From: an uncultured Anaerolineae bacterium
GTDB taxonomy: Bacteria > Chloroflexota > Anaerolineae > Anaerolineales > Villigracilaceae
Direction of reading: 5' to 3'
Assembly (NCBI GenBank): GCA_903910795.1
Contig: CAIWAX010000115.1
Span: 1-50,023, forward strand
Length of the DNA: 50,023 nt
Program-made: the position numbers and the translations under genes
Shown: piece by piece, positions 1 through 9,688 of the stretch
Numbering within the stretch: the stretch's first letter is position 1
How the letters are laid out: each line of letters begins with the position of its first letter
The notes under the pieces: model-generated
Database searches by the model: none
The model's input: only the letters and a program-made list of their open reading frames with translations
What the model was told of the DNA's origin: nothing

Positions 1-120
1 ACGTTTTCGCCCAGACATAATCACTTTCGCAAGAGGTCTAATAATTGGTAGAAGCGACCCTGAGATGTATCACGACTGGATGTGTATTTACAAAAATCGA
101 AATTTCAAAAAGGAATCTGC

Positions 121-1095
121 ATGACAACGCAATTACAATTTTCGAGACGGACACTCGGCAAAACAAATATCATGGTTACCCCGATTGGTTTGGGTATGAT
201 GGAGTTCTCAGGGGGTGGCAGCGGCATGATCGGATCCGCTTTTCCTGCCATCGACCAGGCAGAGAAAAATGCCACGGTAAAAGCAGCCCTGGATGGCGGC
301 ATCAACTGGTTTGATACCGCGGAACTGTATGGGGGCGGTACTTCAGAAGCCAGCCTGTCAAAAGCCTTGAAAGCTGCTGGAAAAACAGACCAGGATGTAA
401 TTGTGGCGACAAAATGGTGGCCATTGTTACGAACAGCCCGCAACATACCTATCACTATCCATGATCGCATCCGGTACCTGGATGGGTTCAGCATCAGCCT
501 GTACATGGTTCACCAGCCCTTCAGCTTTTCTACACCGGAAGCTGAGATGAACGCAATGGCTGATCTGGTTGAAGCAGGAAAAATTCGTTCAGTAGGTATC
601 AGCAATTTCAACGCAGAACAGATGCGCCGGGCTCATAAAGCCCTGCAAAAGCGCGGCCTGCCACTGGCGGTCAACCAGGTACGCTACAGCCTGGTGGATC
701 GCTCCATCGAAAAGAACGGCATCCTCGACACCGCCAGGGAGCTGGGCGTTACAATTATCGCTTACACCCCATTGGGCTCTGGCCTGCTGACCGGTAAATA
801 TCATAAAAACCCGGAACTGCTCAAACAGAAGCATTTTTTCTGGCGATCCAGAATGCAAGGCAACATAGAACGCAGCCGGAAATTGGTTGAAACAATGGAA
901 GCCATTGGCTCCAACTATGGCGCCACACCTGCCCAGGTGGCTTTGAATTGGCTGATCAGTTTTAATGGAGACAGCGTTGTAACTATCCCGGGCGCGACAA
1001 AAGTTAAGCAGGCAGATGAAAGCGCAGGCGCCATGCACTTCAAGCTGTCTGATGCAGAACTTTCCCAGTTGGACGAACTTTCAAAGGTCTTTTAA
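121..1095 (+). CDS. Aldo/keto reductase
   Basis: AKR-like protein (GGINWFDTAELYGGG, IRSVGISNF, IIAYTPLGSGLLTGKY). ATG at 121 is preceded by aaaggaatctgc; the ORF track start at 82 is upstream. Confidence 0.9.
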   Translation: MTTQLQFSRRTLGKTNIMVTPIGLGMMEFSGGGSGMIGSAFPAIDQAEKNATVKAALDGGINWFDTAELYGGGTSEASLSKALKAAGKTDQDVIVATKWWPLLRTARNIPITIHDRIRYLDGFSISLYMVHQPFSFSTPEAEMNAMADLVEAGKIRSVGISNFNAEQMRRAHKALQKRGLPLAVNQVRYSLVDRSIEKNGILDTARELGVTIIAYTPLGSGLLTGKYHKNPELLKQKHFFWRSRMQGNIERSRKLVETMEAIGSNYGATPAQVALNWLISFNGDSVVTIPGATKVKQADESAGAMHFKLSDAELSQLDELSKVF

Positions 1096-1159
1096 TCACC
1101 CCGCTTTTTCGATACTGAACTTACATTTGCCCTGTGGGTGGGTACCTTCCATATTGAAC

Positions 1160-1198
1160 ACCCAAACCGGCTCCGCTAGGAACGGAGCCGGTTTGGGT
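1160..1198. terminator. Strong hairpin between convergent genes (cccaaaccggctccg / cggagccggtttggg)
   Basis: Perfect 15-bp stem with a short loop between convergent aldo/keto reductase and lactate permease genes. Confidence 0.75.
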
Positions 1199-1250
1199 TA
1201 TTCTGAACACATGGGTACTTTCCATTTTTTTTTCTGCCAATTCTTAACAG

Positions 1251-2861
1251 TTACCTGATCATTACCAGTGTCACAACCCCCATCACCAGACCAATCAGCA
1301 GCCCATAAGGGATGGTTATTCTTAATACATCGCCATCCTGGCCCTGAATACCAACAGTGCTGCAGCCCACAATGATTTTGGCTGGCGCAATCATACTTCC
1401 AAGTGATCCACCGGTGGTTTGAGCGGCAATGATGATCGCAGGTGTAATATTTAGCAAGATAGCGATACTTTCCTGCAACGGCCCAAAAAGTACGTTGGAA
1501 TTGTTATTACTCCCGGTGGCAAATGCCCCCAGCATGCCAATATATGTTGATACGAGCGGAAATGTGGATTTAAAAATGCTGCTAAATAACTCGGCCAGTT
1601 GAAAGGTCATACCCGCGTGATCCATCAAGGCTGAAAGGCCAACCATGCTCAATATTCCAAGCATGGCAGGCCAGGATGACTTCCAGGTAATGGAAATTAT
1701 TTTTAAAAAATTGACTCGCTCGTACAGATGGGAACGCTGATTATACAAATAACTGATAACCGTCACCAATAATATGGATGTTCCTGGGTGAAGCAGTGGG
1801 CGATAGGTTTGTTTTAGCACCGCCGCAGTTACAAAACCACCCAGGGTTTTGACTTCCGGGAAGGCAACGCTCCAAATCATATTCCCTAATTGCTGGTTGA
1901 GCGGTTTGATAACCGTGATTAATATCATTAATAGTGTCAGCCCACCGTAACTCAACAACGCTGATTTGAGCGGCATGGTCAGGGAAGGCCATGCTGGTTT
2001 GTTTTGAACATCTTTTGTATAGAACCAGCTCAGGGCGATGCCCCCCAGTACACCGGATAAACCAGCGATGAGCCCAGCCAGAGCCGGAATTTGATTTACC
2101 GCAAAAATATACTGGACGAATGCCATAACCAGTGAAAGTATCACCACTGCGGGCCAACGATCCAGGCGTTTATATAAATGAGCCACAACCATACCGCATA
2201 ACAGGCAGGCAATTCCAAGTAAAACTGCGGCATAAAACGCCAGATCATGTGGGTTGGCTTTAACCACAGAAATAAGGGTTTGAAAAATTACTCCCATATC
2301 ACCAAAAGTCACCGACCAGGCATGGCCGATGGCAACTGAAGCGACAGCCAAAACAGGCGGGACGCCCAGACCGACCAATATGGGCGAAATGATCGCGACC
2401 GGTACGCCAAAACCCGCCAGACCCTCAAGCATGGAACTGAAGGCCCAGGCGACAATAATCAAAAGGATACCTCGATCGGTGATCAAACCTTCCAACGCCA
2501 GGACAATCGATTGAATACCGTTAGCCTGATTGACGGTGTTGTATAACAACAATGCTGGACAGAAAACAGCCAGAACATACAGGCTCAGCAAAAAACCCTT
2601 GCCCTGAGAAACCCAGAACACTTCTGATGTCAGGCCAAAAGCCTGATAAGCCACCAATATGCCAGCCAGCAATCCAATTGGGCCGGCGTACTGTCCTCCG
2701 ATACGAAACACTATCATACAGGTTAAAACAATCAGGATAGGTGCCGCTGCCAATAAATATTGAAGTACAACCAGGTGGTTGTGGGTATAGCTATTCATCA
2801 AGAGAATGATAGCCAGTGGAAGGCTAATAAAAAAGAGCATTCGCCTTACGATTAAAGCCAT
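1251..2861 (-). CDS. L-lactate permease family protein (LctP)
   Basis: 536 aa polytopic protein with LctP-like segments (EGLAGFGVPVAI, LGAFATGSNNNSNVLFGPLQ, AAQTTGGSLGSMIAPAKI). Confidence 0.88.
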   Translation of the reverse strand: MALIVRRMLFFISLPLAIILLMNSYTHNHLVVLQYLLAAAPILIVLTCMIVFRIGGQYAGPIGLLAGILVAYQAFGLTSEVFWVSQGKGFLLSLYVLAVFCPALLLYNTVNQANGIQSIVLALEGLITDRGILLIIVAWAFSSMLEGLAGFGVPVAIISPILVGLGVPPVLAVASVAIGHAWSVTFGDMGVIFQTLISVVKANPHDLAFYAAVLLGIACLLCGMVVAHLYKRLDRWPAVVILSLVMAFVQYIFAVNQIPALAGLIAGLSGVLGGIALSWFYTKDVQNKPAWPSLTMPLKSALLSYGGLTLLMILITVIKPLNQQLGNMIWSVAFPEVKTLGGFVTAAVLKQTYRPLLHPGTSILLVTVISYLYNQRSHLYERVNFLKIISITWKSSWPAMLGILSMVGLSALMDHAGMTFQLAELFSSIFKSTFPLVSTYIGMLGAFATGSNNNSNVLFGPLQESIAILLNITPAIIIAAQTTGGSLGSMIAPAKIIVGCSTVGIQGQDGDVLRITIPYGLLIGLVMGVVTLVMIR

Positions 2862-2966
2862 AAAAATTCCTCCAAAAGAAAAGCGCCAACTGATATACTG
2901 AATTTATGGGTACTTTCGATCAGGAATTTTACCTTACCCGCTCAATCCAAAATCGAATTAGTCTTT

Positions 2967-3067
2967 GCAACTGCTCACCCAGTTGTGGCATCGGCGAAAA
3001 TACCCCGCAAGTGGTGTTTCGCGAGGATAGGTCATCACCTAAAGTGAAGCAACCCGTGAGCAGTTAC
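2967..3067. repeat. Short inverted-repeat element (MITE-like), copy A
   Basis: Ends gcaactgctcac / gtgagcagttac are imperfect inverted repeats. The right half (aggataggtcatcacctaaagtgaagcaacccgtgagcagttac) recurs at 8292-8335. Confidence 0.6.
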
Positions 3068-3142
3068 TGGTCTTTTTATATTCTTAGCCCTCAGGAAAAC
3101 CTTAATTCGCCATTGGTTGCTATAATGAAAGAGAGGTGAGCC

Positions 3143-4573
3143 ATGCCTGATTTCAATTTTGAGGAGCATTACCAAATTTTGTTTGATTGCGCGCCAATCT
3201 CATTGTGGGAAGAAGATTATAGCGGGATCAAACATCTGTTTGATACTCTGCGCATGCAAGGCATTAAGTCCATGGAAGGCTACCTGGGAGAAAATCCTGG
3301 CTTTATTGATGATTGCATGAACCAGATCAAAGTCATTGATGTTAACCAGCAAACATTAAAAATGTTTGAAGCAGTTTCAAAACATGCTATTTTGGATAAT
3401 CTTCCCAGGATATTCCGCGATGGAATGCGCCATCACCTTGAGAGTGAAATCTATGCTTTGTGGAAAGGCGATTTGGAGTGGGCCGGTGAAGGCATCAACT
3501 ACACCTTGTCTGGGAAAGCCATCGACATCCTGCTGCATTGGCGCATTTTGCCAGGCGCCGAACAAAGTTGGGAGCATGTGCTGGTTACCATAGAAAATAT
3601 AAGTGAACGGAAAGCGACTGAAAGGCGTTTATCAGACCTGTTTGAAGCCTCACCCATTTCGTTATGGGAAGAAGATTACAGCGCGATCAAGGCCTATTTT
3701 GATGGACTGCGAGCCGAAGGAGTAACAGATCTATGGGATTATCTAGACAGCCACCCACTAGCAGTTACTCACTGCATGAGCCTGATTAAAGTCTTAAATA
3801 TTAACAAAAAAACCATAAGTCTTTTCGGGGCGAAATCGAAAGAACATCTGATTTCAAACCTTGATAAGGTTTTCCGCGATGACATGGGCACCCATTTCTC
3901 AAAAGAATTAGTCGATCTGTGGAATGGAAAACTGGCTTACGAGCGTGAAGGTCTAAATTATTCCCTGAATGGCGACGCAATCAATATTCACCTCGATTTT
4001 CGCATTATGCCCGGCTTTGAAGACAGTTTTGGATGGGCACTGGTGGCAATCCAGGACATTTCAGCCCGCAAAAAAGCTGAAGAATACTTACGTTACCTCG
4101 GCACCCATGACGTTATGACCGGTTTGTTCAATCGCGCTTACTTTGAGGAAACACTGCTGCATCTCGAGAAGAAGCGCATTGAACCAATTAGCATCATCCT
4201 TCTCGATTTGGATAGGTTAAAAAGCACCAACGATACACTGGGGCACCTGGCGGGCGACGCCTTGATTCGCCGCGCAGCGGAGGTTCTCAAAGCCTTTGTT
4301 GGCAAGAATCAAACAGCAGCGCGTATTGGAGGTGACGAATTCGTTATCATTCTGCCCGGTACGGATGGGCAGGGCACGGCTGACAAATTAATTCACTTCC
4401 AAGAACTGGTTGACTTCAATAACAAATTTTATCGTGAGCCTGAATTAAGTATTTCATTTGGCGCAGCCACCAGCCTGCCAGGAATTTCGCTTGAGAAAGT
4501 TATCAGCATGGCAGATCAGGCCATGTATAAAAATAAAATACAACATCATCAACGGCGCGTTACCGACAAATAA
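3143..4573 (+). CDS. Diguanylate cyclase with two tandem PAS-like sensor domains (GGDEF)
   Basis: Duplicated sensor units (APISLWEEDYSGIK / SPISLWEEDYSAIK), then a GGDEF domain with RIGGDEFVIILPG. RBS gagaggtgagcc. Confidence 0.88.
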   Translation: MPDFNFEEHYQILFDCAPISLWEEDYSGIKHLFDTLRMQGIKSMEGYLGENPGFIDDCMNQIKVIDVNQQTLKMFEAVSKHAILDNLPRIFRDGMRHHLESEIYALWKGDLEWAGEGINYTLSGKAIDILLHWRILPGAEQSWEHVLVTIENISERKATERRLSDLFEASPISLWEEDYSAIKAYFDGLRAEGVTDLWDYLDSHPLAVTHCMSLIKVLNINKKTISLFGAKSKEHLISNLDKVFRDDMGTHFSKELVDLWNGKLAYEREGLNYSLNGDAINIHLDFRIMPGFEDSFGWALVAIQDISARKKAEEYLRYLGTHDVMTGLFNRAYFEETLLHLEKKRIEPISIILLDLDRLKSTNDTLGHLAGDALIRRAAEVLKAFVGKNQTAARIGGDEFVIILPGTDGQGTADKLIHFQELVDFNNKFYREPELSISFGAATSLPGISLEKVISMADQAMYKNKIQHHQRRVTDK

Positions 4574-4626
4574 TTCGGGGAAAATATGTCGAATTTATTT
4601 GTATTTGTGAAATAATTCACAAACCC

Positions 4627-4655
4627 TTGACTGTTACACAAGAAAAATGTATAAT
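4627..4655 (+). promoter_or_regulatory. Sigma70-type promoter (TTGACT - 17 nt - TATAAT)
   Basis: ttgact at 4627-4632, tataat at 4650-4655, 17-nt spacer. Confidence 0.7.
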
Positions 4656-5014
4656 ATAAGTGAAACTGATTAGTAAAAGCAAAGCGTTTTTACTGATTGG
4701 TATGCGATCCGGCAGATCAGGAGTATTCAACCTGATGGATACGGAATTTATGGGTACTTTCCATTGGGCAGGGGTGTGGACAGCCAATACGGATTGATCG
4801 TCTGCAGATGGTTTACCTGGTGGACAGGGTAAACCATTAAATAATTCACTACAGCGACCACAAAATAGCAGGCCTGGGTCCAGAAGAATGGCCGTTTATA
4901 TACACGAAGCGCAGCAGGCAATCCCGCGGCGGGTTTATTTATGTTGCCGGAAATTGCAAAAAGCTGCCTGATTATTTTCTAAATCCTGGATTCGTTTAAA
5001 AGGAGTATAAGAAT

Positions 5015-5206
5015 ATGATTAACAACAGACACATCACCAGCAGCAAAGTACTTGAAAGTATCACTGGAGTTATTCTATTTGCCATCGCCGCCGCAATGCT
5101 TGTGGGGCCATTGGGAGTAAGAGCTGATAGCGGCGAAGCCTATATCATGATTGCCTTCCTGCTTATCCTGGGAAGCTGGTCGTTATTTGAAAGTTTATTC
5201 AAATAA
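5015..5206 (+). CDS. Small two-TM membrane protein (63 aa), unknown function
   Basis: RBS aaaaggagtataagaat before ATG; two hydrophobic segments (VILFAIAAAMLVGPLG, YIMIAFLLILGSW). Confidence 0.6.
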   Translation: MINNRHITSSKVLESITGVILFAIAAAMLVGPLGVRADSGEAYIMIAFLLILGSWSLFESLFK

Positions 5207-5407
5207 TTGAGTGTTGTACCTGCATGGATCAAAAACCGACGTGCCAAATGAGCAAACAATGCACCCGGCAAATTATGTTGCGCCACAAGCGAATTCAGAT
5301 ATATCAGTAGTCCAAAAGGCTTCGTTAAAATTATTATACCCAACCAGGCTCAAAAGATAAAAGTTATGCCTCTTATCCATTTTGCTACCAACACAGACAG
5401 CTCGTAA

Positions 5408-7984
5408 TTATTGATCAGATCGCCAAACCAGGGTGCGGTTCCTACCCGCCGATTTGGCGGCATACAAAGCATCATCCGCACTCTTCACCAGCATATCCAA
5501 ATTTAGATGCTCAGCCTTCAGAGTAGCCACCCCCAGGCTGATGGTAATCCAGACTTGTTGACCTCCGGGCAATTCAATTGGCACCTCAGCCACTACCTTT
5601 CTGACGCGTTCAGCCACCTGACACGCCTCAGATTGTTTTGTTTTTACCATTAACAAAACAAATTCTTCACCGCCAAAGCGCGCCGCAATGTCCACCACTC
5701 TGAGACAGCTTCGCACCCGCCGCGCAAGTTCACGAAGCACATCGTCGCCTACCAGATGACCAAAAGTATCATTCACCCGCTTAAAATAATCAACATCAAT
5801 CATCACAATCGAAAGATCGCTGTTATAACGTAGGGAACGCTCGAATTCCAGGTTCGCCAATTCAAAAAAATAACGACTTGTATGGAGCCCAGTCAAACCA
5901 TCTGTAATCGATAAAATATGATCCTGCTCGTAAAGCCGCGCGTTCTCGATCGCCACTGCTACCTGACTGGCAAAAGCCTGTAAACGGCTGGCAAGTTCCA
6001 TGGAGAAGAATTTAGTTGTGGAACTATTTAAATTCAAGAATCCAATTACTTGCTCACGCTTGCAGATTGGCACACCCGCATAAGAACGTATCCAGGCTGA
6101 ATTGGTATACTTAATCCACTTTGGGGAATGCAAGACATCCGGGATAATGCACGGCTGGCGAGTATTCAGCATTAAATTCAGCAAAGGAAAATCTGCAATA
6201 TTAAAATCAGCATTTTCAATATAAGTTTTCATGCCACGTTCAGCATAACCCCGGTGGCGCACCACTTTGAGCTTTTGACCTTCAAGCAACATAATGGTAA
6301 TCGAATCGTAAGCAATCACTTGCCCGGCATTCTCCAGGATCAAGTCGAGCACATCATTCAGTTTTAGCGTGCTGCTGAGTGCCTCGGCGGTTTTCCATAA
6401 GGCTTCCGCCATGCGGCGGTTTTCCCTTTCGGCCGCCTCAGCCTGCTTCCGGGCGGTGATATCCACAAGCGAACTCATCATGCAGAGTGGTTTGCCAGTG
6501 TCATCTCTGACCAGATGTGCCGAAATAGAAACATCGATCAATTTGCCATCGCTTCTTCTTACAGATAATTCACCTTGCCAACTGCCTTTTTCAAGCAAGC
6601 TATGAAGCCCTTGCCCATTCGACATATTTTCCTGCAAGAAACTCGTGAGTGGTTTCCCGATGACGTCCTCGGCATGCTGAAAACCGCCAAGATGTAGAAA
6701 TGCCTGGTTTACATACGTTAATCTACCATCCAACTCGGCCATCATAATGGCGTTGATCGAAGACTCAATCGCGCTGTCCTTTATGCGCAATGCCTGTTCA
6801 AGCTGTTTGCGTTCTGTGATTTCCTTGTTGATAGCCACGAAATTACATATCTGCCCTGTTTCGTCAAAAACTGGCGCAATGCTAACTTCTTCCCAAAACA
6901 ATGTCCCATCTTTTCGTTTATTGAGCAGTTCGCCTCGCCAGATTTGGCCAGATTTTATGGTTTTCCATAATTTACGGTAAAACTCCCGTCTGTGTTCTCC
7001 GGATTTTAAAAGCCTGGGGGTCTGACCAACAGCTTCGGCTAAGGTATAGCCTGTTCTTTGCTCAAACTGAGGGTTTACATACTCAATAGAACCATCTATA
7101 TCTGTAATAATGACGCTATCGCCGCTATGCACAACTGCCTGCGAAAGTTTACGGAGTTCAGCTTTCCCCCATTTGCTATCGGTAATATCACGACTAATCA
7201 ACAAAAAACCACAGGGCTTTTGAAATGTATCTACCAATAACGCCAGGTTTGTTTCAACCGGAAAAGTTGAGCCATCCCGCCGCAAAAATGTAAACTCCAC
7301 TCGACGGGGTGAAACTTCCAACAAACTTTTTAAAAGCCGGCTCTTATTCTGCAGCCAGGATGGCTCTGCAGCAAATTCGAATATCGTCAAACCACTGGTT
7401 TTCAATTCTTCAAGGCTGTGAAAGCCCTGCATTTCCAAAGCCTGCCGGTTGGCTGTTTGGAAATGACCATCCAGATCGGTTGTTAAAATCGCATCCGGTG
7501 ATGTTTCGCTAAGATTATCAAAACGCTGCTCACTGGCACGAAATAACAACTCATATTTCCTGATTTCAGAAATATCTTCGAAGGTTGTCCAAACCACACC
7601 TGTCCGATTAATTTCATCCACACACTCCAGTTTGGAATGGGTGCGTAACCAAACTGGGACATCTTTATCTGGCTGGCAAATTCCCATGATGACATTTTCT
7701 ACTGCCTGCCCGGTTCGGAGCGTTATATTTCCGGAAAAATCTTCAGCAGAAAATTCAGAACCGTCTTCATGGATAACTTTGAGGGGCAAATCTCGAAACA
7801 AGCAGCCCTGCAATTGCGATAAACTGAAACCAAGGATGCGCTCGGCAGCCGGGTTCACAGAGAGAATCCGGCCAGCAGTATCCTGACAAATAACTCCTTC
7901 AGATAGGATACCTAAAAGCGTACCACCCGGGCCCTTTTCAGCCAGGTTTTCCGTACTTGCAACGGCACTTTTAAGTTTTGGCAT
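5408..7984 (-). CDS. Multi-PAS / GAF / GGDEF diguanylate cyclase
   Basis: Several PAS domains (ITDIDGSIEYVNPQFEQRTGYT etc.), a GAF region, and a GGDEF domain (RFGGEEFVLLM) with an upstream RVVD I-site. ATG at 7984 preferred over the TTG at 8005. Confidence 0.9.
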   Translation of the reverse strand: MPKLKSAVASTENLAEKGPGGTLLGILSEGVICQDTAGRILSVNPAAERILGFSLSQLQGCLFRDLPLKVIHEDGSEFSAEDFSGNITLRTGQAVENVIMGICQPDKDVPVWLRTHSKLECVDEINRTGVVWTTFEDISEIRKYELLFRASEQRFDNLSETSPDAILTTDLDGHFQTANRQALEMQGFHSLEELKTSGLTIFEFAAEPSWLQNKSRLLKSLLEVSPRRVEFTFLRRDGSTFPVETNLALLVDTFQKPCGFLLISRDITDSKWGKAELRKLSQAVVHSGDSVIITDIDGSIEYVNPQFEQRTGYTLAEAVGQTPRLLKSGEHRREFYRKLWKTIKSGQIWRGELLNKRKDGTLFWEEVSIAPVFDETGQICNFVAINKEITERKQLEQALRIKDSAIESSINAIMMAELDGRLTYVNQAFLHLGGFQHAEDVIGKPLTSFLQENMSNGQGLHSLLEKGSWQGELSVRRSDGKLIDVSISAHLVRDDTGKPLCMMSSLVDITARKQAEAAERENRRMAEALWKTAEALSSTLKLNDVLDLILENAGQVIAYDSITIMLLEGQKLKVVRHRGYAERGMKTYIENADFNIADFPLLNLMLNTRQPCIIPDVLHSPKWIKYTNSAWIRSYAGVPICKREQVIGFLNLNSSTTKFFSMELASRLQAFASQVAVAIENARLYEQDHILSITDGLTGLHTSRYFFELANLEFERSLRYNSDLSIVMIDVDYFKRVNDTFGHLVGDDVLRELARRVRSCLRVVDIAARFGGEEFVLLMVKTKQSEACQVAERVRKVVAEVPIELPGGQQVWITISLGVATLKAEHLNLDMLVKSADDALYAAKSAGRNRTLVWRSDQ

Positions 7985-8115
7985 AGGTACCTTTTCCCGG
8001 ATCAAAAAAACGCATCTGGTTTCGTTAAAAATTCACCCATGACAATTATACTTCCTGCCTTAAAAACAAAATCACCCAATCTGGATGATTTACAGACACA
8101 CCAAAAAATAGGCGC

Positions 8116-8335
8116 CTACTCACGGGTTGCTCGTTTTTGGGTAACCTATTCCCCCGGCCCCAGGCGCTTCCGACGGACGTCCCCGGTAGATGCATCCGGG
8201 GTGAAACAAGGCACGATATTGCGTTCCGGTGCGATTTGCCAGGCAAATCGTGTGATCTTACCGGGTTCTTTCACCTCGCACGTTTTTAGCAAGGATAGGT
8301 CATCGCCTAAAATGAAGCAACCCGTGAGCAGTTAC
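8116..8335. repeat. Inverted-repeat element (MITE-like), copy B, about 220 bp
   Basis: Left end ctactcacgggttgctcgtttttgggtaacctattcc is an imperfect reverse complement of right end aaggataggtcatcgcctaaaatgaagcaacccgtgagcagttac; the right end is shared with copy A. Confidence 0.65.
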
Positions 8336-8338
8336 AGT

Positions 8339-9688
8339 TTAACTTAAAACGGCTGGCAGGCTGATCATAAACCTGGTACCCATCCCCGGCTGGCTTTCAA
8401 CAGATAAGTTGCCACCATGCAGTTCAACCAGTGCTCTGGATATTGCCAACCCAAGACCTGATCCATCCTGGATACGACCCGGAGATTGTTTGCCACGATA
8501 AAAACGCTCAAAAACAAAGGGCAGCTCTTCCGGCTGGATACCTGCGCCGGTATCCTGAACGGAAATGATCACATTCTTATCATCCAAATTCGCTGTCAAT
8601 TGAATCGTGCCACCGCTGGGGGTATGTTTCAAGCTGTTATCCACCAGATTGGCCAAAATCTGAAGAATACGCTCGACATCCACATCGATATCAGGCAAAT
8701 CCCGGGCAGCCGAGGTCTGGATGGTAAGTCCTTTTTCGCTGGCGCGTATGCCAAAAGCCGAGGCGCTCCGTTCAATAATATCCTGCGGCGAGGCCAGTCC
8801 TCGCTGCAAATGCAATTCGCCCGATTCTGAGAGTGACAGGGTGCGCAAATCATCCACGAGGCGTGAAAGGTGTTTGGCCTCATCGTAAATGATTTCTAAC
8901 GTTTCAGGGGTGGCCGGCAGCACTCCCTCGCTGAGGGCTTCAGCATTGCCCAGGATAATGCTGAGTGGGTTACGAAGCTCATGGGCAATATCGGCTGTCA
9001 TCTGGCGGCGCAAATCGCGAGAGCGCTTCAGGCTGACAATCATTTGATTAAAGGATGTTGCCAGGGTTCCAATTTCATCATGCGATGTAATAATAACCTG
9101 CCTATCAAGATCGCCCTGAGCGATTGATTGAGTTACTTCGTTTAGATGACGCAAAGGACGTATCATATTACGGGCCATGATCCAACCAAAAAGCAGCGCC
9201 AGAAAGGTGGCAAAAATCACTCCAAGAAACAGGTTTAGATTGATGCGTTGCAGAATATCGCTAAGATTATCAGCCTGGCCCTTGGGCGGTCGCAGAGGGA
9301 TCAAGTAAGCAACGACATGACTGTCAGATGTGATCGGGAAACCAAAGCGGGTAAACTCCGGCGAAGGTAGACCCGGTGGGATGTGTTGGGCTTGCGCCAG
9401 CAAAACGTTGCCATTCAGATCGACAACCAGATATTCCTTGGTTGGCAACCCCAACTGCGATTGGGCCCCTTCCAACAAATACGCCGCATTGGTAAAGTTG
9501 CCATTATTGGCGTAATACGTTGAAAGATCATCAACCAGACTCTGGTAACGACTTTCATTCACAAAACGACTGAATTCAAGTTGACTGACCCGGCCTGCCA
9601 GAAATGCCACGGTCACGATGCCCAATATGCTCACGATCCAAAACGCCAGGATCAGCTTAAGCAGAAGGGAACTCTTCAACCTGCGCAT
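8339..9688 (-). CDS. Sensor histidine kinase (HAMP, HisKA, HATPase)
   Basis: TADIAHELRNPLSIILGNAEAL H-box, FERFYRGKQSPGRIQDGSGLGLAI ATPase motif, two TM segments. Directly abuts the response regulator gene. Confidence 0.93.
   Translation of the reverse strand: MRRLKSSLLLKLILAFWIVSILGIVTVAFLAGRVSQLEFSRFVNESRYQSLVDDLSTYYANNGNFTNAAYLLEGAQSQLGLPTKEYLVVDLNGNVLLAQAQHIPPGLPSPEFTRFGFPITSDSHVVAYLIPLRPPKGQADNLSDILQRINLNLFLGVIFATFLALLFGWIMARNMIRPLRHLNEVTQSIAQGDLDRQVIITSHDEIGTLATSFNQMIVSLKRSRDLRRQMTADIAHELRNPLSIILGNAEALSEGVLPATPETLEIIYDEAKHLSRLVDDLRTLSLSESGELHLQRGLASPQDIIERSASAFGIRASEKGLTIQTSAARDLPDIDVDVERILQILANLVDNSLKHTPSGGTIQLTANLDDKNVIISVQDTGAGIQPEELPFVFERFYRGKQSPGRIQDGSGLGLAISRALVELHGGNLSVESQPGMGTRFMISLPAVLS

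Noticed and set aside
2906-3139. ORF of 77 aa
   Set aside because: Runs through the dispersed motif and inverted-repeat element; its peptide (SPKVKQPVSSY) is repeat-encoded and has no protein-like features.
4780-4900. Possible c-di-GMP-I riboswitch (gtggacagggtaaaccatt resembles the CACAGGGCAAACC segment), attractive next to GGDEF genes
   Set aside because: No GGGACGCAAAGCC-like segment or tetraloop receptor follows at the right position; kept only as an unclassified structured leader.
8039-8347. ORFs of 102 aa (+) and 66 aa (-) over the inverted repeat
   Set aside because: Coding potential comes from the repeat (SPKMKQPVSSY again); no RBS or conserved domain evident.
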